5,086 nucleotides of DNA from Clostridia bacterium (GCA_019421925.1 JAHZEH010000124.1:965-6050), one strand, 5' to 3'; positions 1-5,086 are shown, counted from the first letter of the stretch. Numbers and translations: made by a program. The notes: generated from the letters alone by a model not told the origin.

Positions 1-411
1 ATGGGAGGAGCGGTAGAAGGAGACGACGCACTCCGGCCTCTGGCGCAGTTCAAAGGGGACCTGACTCAGCTTTTTCCAGTCCTCCAGACGCTCCCGCTGT
101 GCTTTAGCCAGAATGAGCTGCTGCTGCAGCCGGAGGATCTCCTGCTGCGTCCGCTCCACATGCTTGTCATAAGTACCCATGGCTTCATCCAGCTCGCAGC
201 GGTATACGCCGCAGGTTTCAGACAGGCTGAATCCATAATTGCGCAGGCTTCTCAGGCGGATGAGCAGGGTTAGGTCGGAGAGCTGATAGAGCCTGTACTG
301 GTTCTCGTCGTCCCGGACAGGGTGGATAATGCCGAGCTCATCATACCGGCGCAGGGTCTGGGGAGTGACGCCTGCGATGGCCGCAAGCTCCTTGACCTTG
401 TATCGCTTCAT
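1..411 (-). CDS. MerR-family transcriptional regulator (partial, C-terminus outside window)
   Basis: Read leftwards from the ATG at 411-409, the frame stays open for 137 codons to the window edge, so the end of the gene is missing. The start is set by an AAAGGAGG ribosome binding site about 8 bases upstream. Residues 4-25 form the MerR winged-helix DNA-binding motif (YKVKELAAIAGV, then TLRRYDELG). The wing follows (NQYRLYQLSDL, 37-47), then LRSLRNYGFSLSE, all at the usual MerR positions. Residues about 80-118 are rich in Q, L, K and E and should form the long dimerisation coiled coil. From about residue 121 (VPFELRQRPE) an effector-binding domain seems to begin, as in BmrR-like drug- or ligand-sensing members; that is inferred, since the domain is cut off. 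The short metal-binding tail of the CueR/ZntR type cannot be assessed. The gene diverges from the enolase gene across 750 bases, and nothing shows that it controls that gene. Confidence 0.93.
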   Translation of the reverse strand, partial: MKRYKVKELAAIAGVTPQTLRRYDELGIIHPVRDDENQYRLYQLSDLTLLIRLRSLRNYGFSLSETCGVYRCELDEAMGTYDKHVERTQQEILRLQQQLILAKAQRERLEDWKKLSQVPFELRQRPECVVSFYRSSH

Positions 412-1045
412 GGTTGAGTCCTCCTTTTGCGCAGTACAAAGAAAAAATAAAGAGTCCGCGGTTTTAGGAAACTGCGGGTATACGCACAGATGGATGATCG
501 CCGGTTGTCAGCCCTCAGCCGCGTCCAATACGCTGTTCAAAGGGTTGGAGGCGCCCGAAGCTGAATCAACGGCAGGGGGGCGCCCGCTCAAAACAGTCCC
601 CGGGCCGGTTGCCCGGCGGTCTCATTGCGATCGGTGACCTTCAGGGGCGGAGATGCCATGGAATTGATCCATCCACCTTTGTTCATCCCTCTGCCAGAGA
701 GGCCGGCAAACAGGGACGTTTAATAGCGTGAATCCCCTTCTGTCGGACATGAGGTCATCATACTACAAGAAAATGGGGGAATGCAACACAGAGGGAGGCA
801 GGGGGATAGGTTGAACACATGACAAATGCTTGTGAAAATGCCTTCAGCGGACAGGAACAGGTGTGGTTTTCAAGGTTCTCCGTCTTTGGGACTGCGTCTC
901 GCACTTCATGCGGAAGGAGGCCATAGCATCTCCTTGGGGTCCGCTCCTTTTTTGCGCGGCCCGCACGCGCTGTTCCCGGGATTTTTCTCAAGAAGGGTTC
1001 TGAGTTGCCCCTGCCGATTTTTGCAAGAGAGGGGCCAAAGAGGAC
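412..1045. other. Long gene-free region between merR and the enolase promoters
   Basis: I find no convincing protein gene here on either strand. The longer open frames have no family resemblance, lack good ribosome binding sites or run into the enolase promoter. The stretch holds several short inverted repeats. One is CCGGGC-N5-GCCCGG at 600-616. Another is an ATGGA/TCCAT hairpin inside a larger imperfect stem at about 643-680. A third set is AAGGAG at 914-919, which can pair either with CTCCTT at 930-935 or with CTCCTT at 944-949, the latter running into six T. A candidate leftward promoter lies at 757-786. This could be an untranslated leader of the MerR gene or an unrecognised structured RNA. 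I matched it to no known riboswitch, T-box, tmRNA, SRP RNA or RNase P consensus. Confidence 0.5.
757..786 (-). promoter_or_regulatory. Candidate leftward promoter (TTGCAT-N18-TATGAT)
   Basis: On the minus strand a TTGCAT -35 (786-781) and a TATGAT -10 (762-757) are separated by 18 bases. Each box matches the sigma-A consensus at four or five of six positions. A transcript from here would run about 340 bases before reaching the MerR start codon, so it would have a long leader or carry a separate small RNA. No better promoter is visible close to the MerR gene. The call is tentative. Confidence 0.35.
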
Positions 1046-1051
1046 TATAAT
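1021..1051 (+). promoter_or_regulatory. Possible upstream enolase promoter P1 (TTGCAA-N19-TATAAT)
   Basis: A perfect TATAAT -10 box at 1046-1051 is preceded by TTGCAA at 1021-1026 with a 19-base spacer, which is longer than ideal. The second promoter starting at 1079 is much better. P1, if active, would give a longer leader that includes the GCAAG/CTTGC and AGCGGC/GCCGCT inverted repeats. Confidence 0.4.
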
Positions 1052-1056
1052 AAAAA

Positions 1057-1079
1057 GCAAGGCAGCGGCTTGCGCCGCT
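1057..1079. repeat. Overlapping inverted repeats upstream of the main enolase promoter
   Basis: Two mutually exclusive hairpins can form here: GCAAG (1057-1061) with CTTGC (1069-1073), and AGCGGC (1064-1069) with GCCGCT (1074-1079) around a TTGC loop. The second ends at the first base of the -35 box of P2. No T run follows, so it is not an intrinsic terminator. It could be a protein-binding site or a leader hairpin in P1 transcripts. Confidence 0.35.
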
Positions 1080-1107
1080 TGACAGCAGAGACAGGAGAAA
1101 GTATAAT
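1079..1107 (+). promoter_or_regulatory. Perfect-consensus promoter P2 of the enolase gene
   Basis: TTGACA at 1079-1084 and TATAAT at 1102-1107 are separated by exactly 17 bases, a full match to the housekeeping sigma-A consensus. Transcription would begin near 1113-1115, about 48 bases before the enolase ATG. The palindrome at 1120-1135 lies directly in the initially transcribed region. A promoter this strong, overlapped by a downstream operator, is the usual design of a gene held off by a repressor and released strongly. Confidence 0.85.
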
Positions 1108-1119
1108 GAAGTCAAATTG

Positions 1120-1135
1120 GTTAGACAAAACTAAC
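1120..1135. promoter_or_regulatory. Putative operator, GTTAG-N6-CTAAC, in the enolase leader
   Basis: A 16-base interrupted palindrome, GTTAGACAAAACTAAC, starts 12 bases after the -10 box of P2. Its half sites resemble the TTAGGTTAG/CTAACCTAA halves of known DtxR/IdeR/MntR operators, so an iron- or manganese-dependent repressor is a reasonable guess. It shares the GTTA-N8-TAAC frame with the palindrome at 2626-2641 before the encapsulin operon. As RNA it could also form a five-pair hairpin, but one too weak to be a terminator. The palindrome is seen directly; the regulator is inferred. Confidence 0.55.
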
Positions 1136-1161
1136 TTTAGGGGCACTCCGGAGGTATTTAA

Positions 1162-2436
1162 ATGAAACACGCCATTGAAAATGTTCTTGGACGGGAAATC
1201 ATCGATTCCCGCGGCAACCCCACGGTGGAGGCGGTCGTGCAATTGCAGGGCGGTGCGACCGGGAGGGCTTCTGTGCCCAGCGGAGCATCCACCGGCCAGT
1301 TCGAGGCGCTGGAGCTGCGGGATGGGGGCGCGCGCTTCGGCGGGAAAGGGGTACAGAAAGCGGTTAACCACATCAACACCGAGATTCGGGAGCGGCTTGT
1401 GGGTATGGATGGATTGCAGATCCGGCAGATTGATCAGGCCATGATAGAGCTGGACGGAACGGAGGACAAATCCAGGTTGGGAGCCAACGCCATTCTTGCG
1501 GTTTCCCTGGCCTGCGCCAAGGCGGGTGCAGCTGCTGTTGGCATCCCCCTCTATCGGTTCCTGGGGGGGGTGAGCGCCGATACGCTGCCTGTACCCATGA
1601 TGAATATCCTCAACGGCGGCGCCCATGCCTCCAACAATGTTGATGTTCAGGAGTTTATGATTATGCCGGTGGGTGCGCCTTCTTACCGGGAGGGGCTGCG
1701 CTGGGGCGTGGAGGTATTCCACAAGCTGGGATCCATCCTGAAGGCGGGCGGCCATGCTACGGGCGTGGGCGACGAGGGGGGCTACGCCCCCAACCTGGAG
1801 AGCGATGAGCAGGCTATCACCTGCCTGCTGGAGGCCATTGAACAGGCGGGCTACCGTCCGGGCGAGGACTTTGTGCTGGCCATGGATGCGGCCTCCAGCG
1901 AATGGAAGGCGGAAAAGGGGTACTTCCTGCCCAAGTCCAAGCGTGCCTATTCCACGGAGGAGTTGATTGGCCACTGGAAAAAGCTGTGCGGCAAATATCC
2001 CATCCGTTCCATTGAGGACGCCCTGGACGAAGAGGACTGGGATGGGTGGAAAAAACTGACGCTGGAGTTGGGGCATGGCGTGCAGCTTGTGGGAGACGAC
2101 TTCTTCGTAACCAACACCAAGCGGCTCGCCCGGGGTATCCAGATGGGCTGCGGCAACTCCATCCTCATCAAACTCAACCAGATCGGCACGCTCAGCGAGA
2201 CCATGGACGCCATCCGCATGGCGAAAAAGGCGGGATACACCGCTATTGTCTCCCATCGCTCGGGGGAGACGGAGGATACTACCATCGCCGATCTGGCGGT
2301 TGCCCTGAACGCCGGGCAGATCAAGACGGGTGCGCCCAGCCGGAGCGAGCGTGTGGCGAAGTATAATCGCCTGCTGCGCATTGAGGAGGAGCTGAACGGT
2401 TCCGCGCGCTGGCCGGGCAGGAGCTGCTTTTCCTGA
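1162..2436 (+). CDS. eno: Enolase (phosphopyruvate hydratase)
   Basis: Cytosolic Mg-dependent enzyme converting 2-phosphoglycerate to phosphoenolpyruvate in glycolysis. The 424 residues are close to the usual bacterial length of about 428-432. GGAGG at 1150-1154, seven bases before the ATG, and the family start (REIIDSRGNPTVEA, 11-24) fix the N-terminus. The small domain spans about 1-135 and the TIM-barrel domain about 140-420. Expected active-site residues are present: S40 in the PSGASTG loop, H155, E164, E205 (GDEGGYAP), Mg ligands D242, E285 and D312, K337 in the signature ILIKLNQIGTLSE, H365-R366-S367 and K388. Minor oddities are S157 where many enolases have Asp (HADNN) and Q46 after PSGASTG; neither is catalytic. 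It stands between its own perfect promoter and an encapsulin operon, an uncommon setting. It could be the only enolase or a second, specially regulated copy; the window cannot tell. Confidence 0.97.
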   Translation: MKHAIENVLGREIIDSRGNPTVEAVVQLQGGATGRASVPSGASTGQFEALELRDGGARFGGKGVQKAVNHINTEIRERLVGMDGLQIRQIDQAMIELDGTEDKSRLGANAILAVSLACAKAGAAAVGIPLYRFLGGVSADTLPVPMMNILNGGAHASNNVDVQEFMIMPVGAPSYREGLRWGVEVFHKLGSILKAGGHATGVGDEGGYAPNLESDEQAITCLLEAIEQAGYRPGEDFVLAMDAASSEWKAEKGYFLPKSKRAYSTEELIGHWKKLCGKYPIRSIEDALDEEDWDGWKKLTLELGHGVQLVGDDFFVTNTKRLARGIQMGCGNSILIKLNQIGTLSETMDAIRMAKKAGYTAIVSHRSGETEDTTIADLAVALNAGQIKTGAPSRSERVAKYNRLLRIEEELNGSARWPGRSCFS

Positions 2437-2446
2437 GAAGCTCCTG
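2418..2446. repeat. Inverted repeat across the enolase stop codon
   Basis: CAGGAGCT at 2418-2425 pairs perfectly with AGCTCCTG at 2439-2446 around a 13-base loop that contains the TGA stop (2434-2436). No T run follows, so it is unlikely to be an efficient intrinsic terminator. It may protect the 3' end of the mRNA or cause partial stopping, and it leaves read-through into the encapsulin operon possible. Confidence 0.4.
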
Positions 2447-2476
2447 GTGTAAAATTTGGAGAGGGGGAGGACTTGC

Positions 2477-2566
2477 GTGGGACTGTGTCTGCATGTTTTG
2501 AGAAGGAAACTCCCTACTTTGGCAGCGACTGGCATCGTATTGATGGTGGGTGCGCTTTTGCCGTAA
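2477..2566 (+). CDS. Possible 29-residue hydrophobic mini-protein
   Basis: A short frame opens at a GTG (2477) six bases after a strong GGGGGAGG ribosome binding site (2463-2470) and ends at TAA (2564-2566). The peptide begins MGLCLHVLRRK and continues with LPTLAATGIVLMVGALLP: a basic N-terminal part followed by one membrane-length hydrophobic segment with no charges, ending at the stop. Basic-then-hydrophobic layout is what a single-pass small membrane protein with the positive side in the cytosol would show. It lies 40 bases after the enolase stop and upstream of the encapsulin promoter, so it would be read with the enolase gene. I recognise no family. It could be a chance frame; the good ribosome binding site and clean hydrophobic profile are the only support. 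Confidence 0.4.
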   Translation: MGLCLHVLRRKLPTLAATGIVLMVGALLP

Positions 2567-2582
2567 AAAAGGAAAACAGAGC

Positions 2583-2611
2583 TTGAAAAAACGAGGGAAG
2601 CAGGATATAAT
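2583..2611 (+). promoter_or_regulatory. Promoter of the ferritin-like cargo/encapsulin operon
   Basis: TTGAAA at 2583-2588 and TATAAT at 2606-2611 are separated by 17 bases, a near-perfect sigma-A promoter in a locally AT-rich stretch. Transcription would begin near 2617-2620, giving a leader of about 55 bases that contains the palindrome at 2625-2642. The two genes can therefore be expressed independently of the enolase gene. Confidence 0.8.
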
Positions 2612-2624
2612 TGGATATACATAG

Positions 2625-2642
2625 TGTTAACTTTGGTTAACA
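2625..2642. promoter_or_regulatory. Putative operator, TGTTAAC-N4-GTTAACA, before the encapsulin cargo gene
   Basis: A perfect 18-base interrupted dyad starts 13 bases after the -10 box, at the expected start of the transcript. Its core, GTTA-N8-TAAC at 2626-2641, has the same outer half sites and the same spacing as the palindrome at 1120-1135 before the enolase gene, and nearly the same distance from its -10 box (14 versus 12 bases). A common repressor is the simplest reading. Because GTTAAC is itself palindromic, the site could alternatively be two direct copies of GTTAAC. The inner bases differ from the enolase site, so different regulators cannot be excluded. Confidence 0.5.
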
Positions 2643-2674
2643 ATGTACAAAAAATAAATAAAGGAGAACAAAAC

Positions 2675-3031
2675 ATGCCGAACTTTGCGAATCCTTTTCA
2701 GGGGAATGTGAACAGAAAGCTGACAAATGAAGAACTTATGCAGGCAATTCGGCTGGATATTGCGGGCGAGCTGGAGGCCATCTATGTTTATGAGGCCCAT
2801 ATCCTTGCCACGGACGACGTGCTCGCCAAGAGCGTCCTCTCCGAAATCCGGGATGAGGAGAAGGCACATGTGGGTGAATTGATCACGCTCATGCGCCATC
2901 TGGACCCCTCTGAGACTGACCATTTCCTCTCCGGAGAACAGGAGGTCAAAGAGATGCTGGAGGAGCTGGGCATCCCCCAGAAGAAACAACCGTCGGGCAG
3001 CACCGTTGGCAGCCTGTTGGGTGAGAAGTAG
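2675..3031 (+). CDS. Encapsulated ferritin-like protein (encapsulin cargo)
   Basis: A 118-residue ferritin-like cargo protein that should oxidise ferrous iron inside an encapsulin shell. The ATG at 2675 is chosen over an in-frame ATG at 2624 because AAGGAG (2661-2666) sits eight bases before it, and the earlier start would lie inside the operator. The fold is a pair of long helices: about 17-46 (LTNEELMQAIRLDIAGELEA, IYVYEAH) and about 48-76 (IRDEEKAHVGELITLM). Glu32, Glu62 and His65 match the ferroxidase residues of encapsulated ferritins by position, with Glu34, Tyr39 and Glu61 also kept. Such two-helix proteins build the iron site only between subunits. It resembles the ferritin-like domain fused to the Pyrococcus encapsulin. 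After an acidic stretch (86-98) and a flexible linker (KKQPSGS), the tail TVGSLLGEK is a cargo-loading peptide. The shell gene follows after 32 bases, in the same operon. Confidence 0.93.
   Translation: MPNFANPFQGNVNRKLTNEELMQAIRLDIAGELEAIYVYEAHILATDDVLAKSVLSEIRDEEKAHVGELITLMRHLDPSETDHFLSGEQEVKEMLEELGIPQKKQPSGSTVGSLLGEK
3002..3028 (+). other. Encapsulin cargo-loading peptide at the cargo C-terminus
   Basis: The last nine residues, TVGSLLGEK, follow a Pro/Ser/Gly linker and match the core of family 1 cargo-loading peptides (typically LTVGSLR or LGIGSLK). Such tails dock in a groove on the inner face of the shell protein. The tail here ends in an acidic-basic pair (EK) rather than the more common Arg/Lys after GSL, a small variation. 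Docking on the neighbouring shell protein is inferred from the family. Confidence 0.85.
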
Positions 3032-3063
3032 CAAATAGGCAAAAGAAGAAGGGAGCGTGTCAT

Positions 3064-3876
3064 ATGGATTATCTGGCAAGGGAGAGCGCCCCGTTTTCCC
3101 AGGAATTCTGGGGTGAATTGGATAGTGCGGTAATTGCCGCGGCAAAAAAACAACTGGTAGGCCGCAGGTTTTTGCATCTGTTTGGCCCCCTGGGCGCGGG
3201 CGCGAACAGCGTTACGGTGGACAGCGTCGCCAAGTCCGAGAAGCTGGAGGACGGTATGGGCTATATCACCGGCCGGCGCGTGGTGGAGCTGCCCCAGCTC
3301 TTTGAGGATTTCACCCTCCTGTGGAGGGATTTGGAGTCCAGCGAGAAGAACGGCTTCCCCTATGACTTTTCTGCAGCCGCCGCGGCGGCCCAGAGGAACG
3401 CCCGCAAGGAGGATGAGCTGATCTTCTGGGGCAACGCCAAGCTCGGCATGGCGGGACTGATGAATGCCAGCGGCGCGTGCAAGATCGCCAAGGGCGATTG
3501 GAAGCAGGGTGAAAATGCCTTTGCCGATGTGGCCAAGGGCGTGATGACCTTCTCCGAGAAGGGCGTGCTGGGTTCCTACTCCCTGGTGGTCAGCCCGGAC
3601 GTCTATGTGGAGCTGCAGCGCATCCAGCCCTCCATGGGGGTCATGGAGATTGACCGCATCTCCAAGCTGGTGGACGGCCGCCTGTTCCGCGCCCCTGTGT
3701 TGGGCGCAGGCAGGGCTGTGCTGGTCTGTGCTGAGCCCCAGTATATGGACCTGGCGCTGGGCGCCGACCTCGGTGTGGGATATCTCGAGCTTAAGGACTT
3801 CAACCACGTGTTCCGTATCCTTGAGACGGCCGCGCTGCGCATCAAAAACAGCGAGGCGATCGTGGTGTTCGAATAG
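3064..3876 (+). CDS. Encapsulin nanocompartment shell protein (family 1, linocin M18-like)
   Basis: This 270-residue protein has the HK97 capsid fold of family 1 encapsulins and should self-assemble into a hollow icosahedral shell; the Thermotoga protein has about 264 residues. The ATG follows AAGGGAG (3049-3055) by eight bases. The N-terminal helix that forms the cargo groove is clear: MDYLARESAPFSQEFW at 1-16, then AAAKKQLVGRRFLHLFGPLG at 25-44. The E-loop region is about 45-75. FTLLWRDLESSEKNG (83-97) and EDELIFWGN (116-124) match conserved shell segments. FSEKGVLGSYSLVVSPDVY (163-181) lies in the P domain, and the C-terminal core ends LRIKNSEAIVVFE. Trp87 lies near the Trp that stacks on flavin in the Thermotoga shell, but by eye the alignment is one residue off, so flavin binding is open. 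No fused ferritin domain is present; the cargo is the gene just upstream. A strong terminator follows within 20 bases. Confidence 0.97.
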   Translation: MDYLARESAPFSQEFWGELDSAVIAAAKKQLVGRRFLHLFGPLGAGANSVTVDSVAKSEKLEDGMGYITGRRVVELPQLFEDFTLLWRDLESSEKNGFPYDFSAAAAAAQRNARKEDELIFWGNAKLGMAGLMNASGACKIAKGDWKQGENAFADVAKGVMTFSEKGVLGSYSLVVSPDVYVELQRIQPSMGVMEIDRISKLVDGRLFRAPVLGAGRAVLVCAEPQYMDLALGADLGVGYLELKDFNHVFRILETAALRIKNSEAIVVFE

Positions 3877-3889
3877 GCAATTTTTCCAT

Positions 3890-3926
3890 AAAAAAGCCTG
3901 CATTCCCAAGGAATGCGGGCTTTTGC
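3890..3926. terminator. Strong intrinsic terminator, probably bidirectional
   Basis: An 11-pair stem, GCCTGCATTCC (3896-3906) with GGAATGCGGGC (3910-3920), has a CAA loop and only one G-T pair. TTTT follows on the plus strand, and AAAAAA precedes it (3890-3895), which gives a U run on the minus strand. It ends the cargo/encapsulin transcript and can also end the convergent lipoprotein gene, whose stop lies at 3944-3942. Confidence 0.92.
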
Positions 3927-3941
3927 TATCGCAGGCGGGAA

Positions 3942-5086
3942 TCAGTGCGCTTCACCATAAGGGACCCAGAACTCCTGGCCGGAGACGGAGTATCCGTAGG
4001 CGTACCGATAGGTTTCGCCGCTCCCTTCGTTATAGATGGTCCGGATGAGCTCAATCATATCAGGCTCCCCGGGGAAGGTGACCAGCTCGGCCAGGATATG
4101 GGTTCCCCAGTCCCCAAGCCCGGAAAAAAAGCTCTCCTCCTCGACGCGGCAGATGAGGCCGGTCTCCTGTTTGCCGGTCATGAGATTGAAGGGCATGAGC
4201 AAGTCCCCCTCCGGGCCGCCCCCCCACAGAAACCAGAAAAGGCCGGCATAGTCCTCGGAGGGGGAAGCATGACGATATTGCTGCAGGGCTTCTCCAGATA
4301 GCAGGTGAAAAGGGGATTCTCTGTGCGAAAGATAAAGACTGCGTTTGCATATTTGTCCCAGGGGGAATCTCCATTCATGTATTCCTGATTGCCTGTGAAA
4401 AGGATATGGGGATAGTTCAGCGTGGGCTGGGCTGCCTCAAAGCTCCAGATCTCCTCCCGTTCATAGAGGAGAGAGGCCTTTTCGGGGCCCAGCAGATAGA
4501 CGCCGGTGCATTGGGCCTCCCCCGAAGGACAGAGGAATAGAGGCCGCCTGCGGGCGTATTGGCGAGCAGGGTGGTCTCCCCGTTCGCAAAGCCGCCCAGC
4601 CCGGAGAGATCAACGGCCTTCCTGTCCGGATTGGCGGAAGAGGGCGCTGGGGCCGTCTGTCCGGGACCGGCGCTTCCGGCCGGTGCTGCGGGCGGCGTTG
4701 CCTGTGGCCCAACATCCGGGGCGGGGGAGAAAAGACCGCGCCATTGGGCGACCTGAATGGGGGAGTCCGCCTTCCCGGTGGGGACGCGGTGGACCCCATT
4801 GACGCAGGCTGAGCCGTCCTCACAGATCAGGAGCTTGAGCTCCATCTCGCCGTCGCAGCGGTAGAGGGTGGCCTCATAGAGATGGCCGTCGCCGCCGGCG
4901 CATTCTCCCGCTGTGGCGTAAGGTTCTTCCAGTTGGAGGACCAGACGCTCCACGGTGGAAGAGGGTATCGCCTCGTTGGGCGCCTCCACGGTAACGCCGG
5001 TTGTCAGTTCTCTGACCGTTATGCGGGCGATATCCGCAGGGCGAATGGTGGTGAGTTTCATGGTGCCGAACAGGGCGCAGCCGCTC
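3942..5086 (-). pseudogene. Putative lipoprotein gene, partial, with two apparent one-base deletions
   Basis: Leftward gene of unknown function, entering from the right edge. In frame before the Met at 5061 are codons for SGCALFGT. SGC looks like the end of a lipobox, and the Met has no ribosome binding site, so the true start is outside the window and the product is probably a lipidated, surface-anchored protein. The frame runs to about 4540 through a domain with several Cys (GECAGG, YRCDG, LICEDGSAC) and a Pro/Ala/Gly-rich linker. It then continues in another frame (SGEAQCTGVYLLG, then ILFTGNQEY and FIFRTENPLFTCYLE). Near 4264-4260 it shifts again (SEDYAGLFWFLWGG) and ends FWVPYGEAH at TGA 3944-3942. 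One added base at each site restores a reading frame of about 379 residues from the lipobox Cys. Both shifts fit five-base G/C runs (4519-4523 and 4260-4264). Either the gene is decaying or the bases were miscalled. I recognise no family. Confidence 0.7.

Noticed and set aside
622..750. 42-codon leftward frame beginning just after the TATGAT box
   Set aside because: It has no ribosome binding site, the ATG is only about six bases past the -10 box, and the product has no recognisable composition or domain.
844..924. 26-codon Arg-rich leftward frame with AAGGAG five bases before its ATG
   Set aside because: The ribosome binding site is part of the inverted repeat set at 914-949, the product is very short with no family resemblance, and no promoter is evident.
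758..1060. 100-codon leftward frame
   Set aside because: Its start lies inside the enolase P1 promoter, it has no convincing ribosome binding site and its composition does not look protein-like.
1021..1161. Fluoride riboswitch before the enolase gene
   Set aside because: Enolase is a known fluoride-riboswitch target, but the conserved pseudoknot segments are not visible in the short leader; a DNA palindrome explains the sequence better.
2624..2674. Longer N-terminus for the ferritin-like protein from the ATG at 2624
   Set aside because: That ATG is inside the promoter-proximal palindrome with no ribosome binding site, while the ATG at 2675 has AAGGAG at ideal spacing.
1045..2676. 543-codon leftward frame opposite the enolase gene
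   Set aside because: It is an antisense shadow of a clearly real enolase gene in a GC-rich genome and contains the regulatory region as supposed coding sequence.
3945..4301. 118-codon rightward frame after the terminator
   Set aside because: It is antisense to the reconstructed lipoprotein gene and lacks a ribosome binding site and family resemblance.

Overview
The window looks like chromosome of a GC-rich, Gram-positive gut-type Clostridia member, perhaps Oscillospiraceae or a relative. This is inferred, not proven. The signs are strong AGGAGG-type ribosome binding sites, near-consensus sigma-A promoters, a MerR regulator and a lipoprotein of Firmicutes style, and a family 1 encapsulin with a short ferritin-like cargo. 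I see no rRNA, tRNA, CRISPR array, insertion sequence or phage gene.

Layout: (1) 1-411, minus strand, is the N-terminal 137 residues of a MerR-family regulator whose C-terminus lies left of the window. (2) 412-1161 is about 750 bases with no convincing gene. It holds a candidate leftward promoter, several short inverted repeats, and at its right end two rightward promoters and a palindrome in front of the enolase gene. (3) 1162-2436 encodes a complete enolase with all catalytic residues. (4) 2437-2674 holds a possible 29-residue hydrophobic mini-protein, a near-consensus promoter and a second palindrome. (5) 2675-3031 encodes a 118-residue ferritin-like protein ending in an encapsulin cargo-loading peptide, and 3064-3876 encodes the encapsulin shell protein. 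A strong hairpin at 3896-3920, usable in both directions, closes the operon. (6) 3942-5086, minus strand, is a lipoprotein gene read up to the right edge. It begins with the end of a lipobox (SGC) and is split by two apparent one-base deletions, both at five-base G/C runs.

The core of the window is an iron-handling nanocompartment. The shell protein should self-assemble, and the ferritin-like protein should be packed inside through its TVGSL-type tail, oxidising ferrous iron for storage or detoxification.

The most interesting point is regulatory. The enolase promoter and the cargo/encapsulin promoter each carry, 12-14 bases after the -10 box, a palindrome of identical geometry, GTTA-N8-TAAC. 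The enolase copy resembles operators of DtxR/IdeR/MntR-type metal-dependent repressors. This suggests that a glycolytic enzyme and the iron nanocompartment form one metal- or stress-responsive regulon, possibly with a tiny membrane peptide encoded between them.
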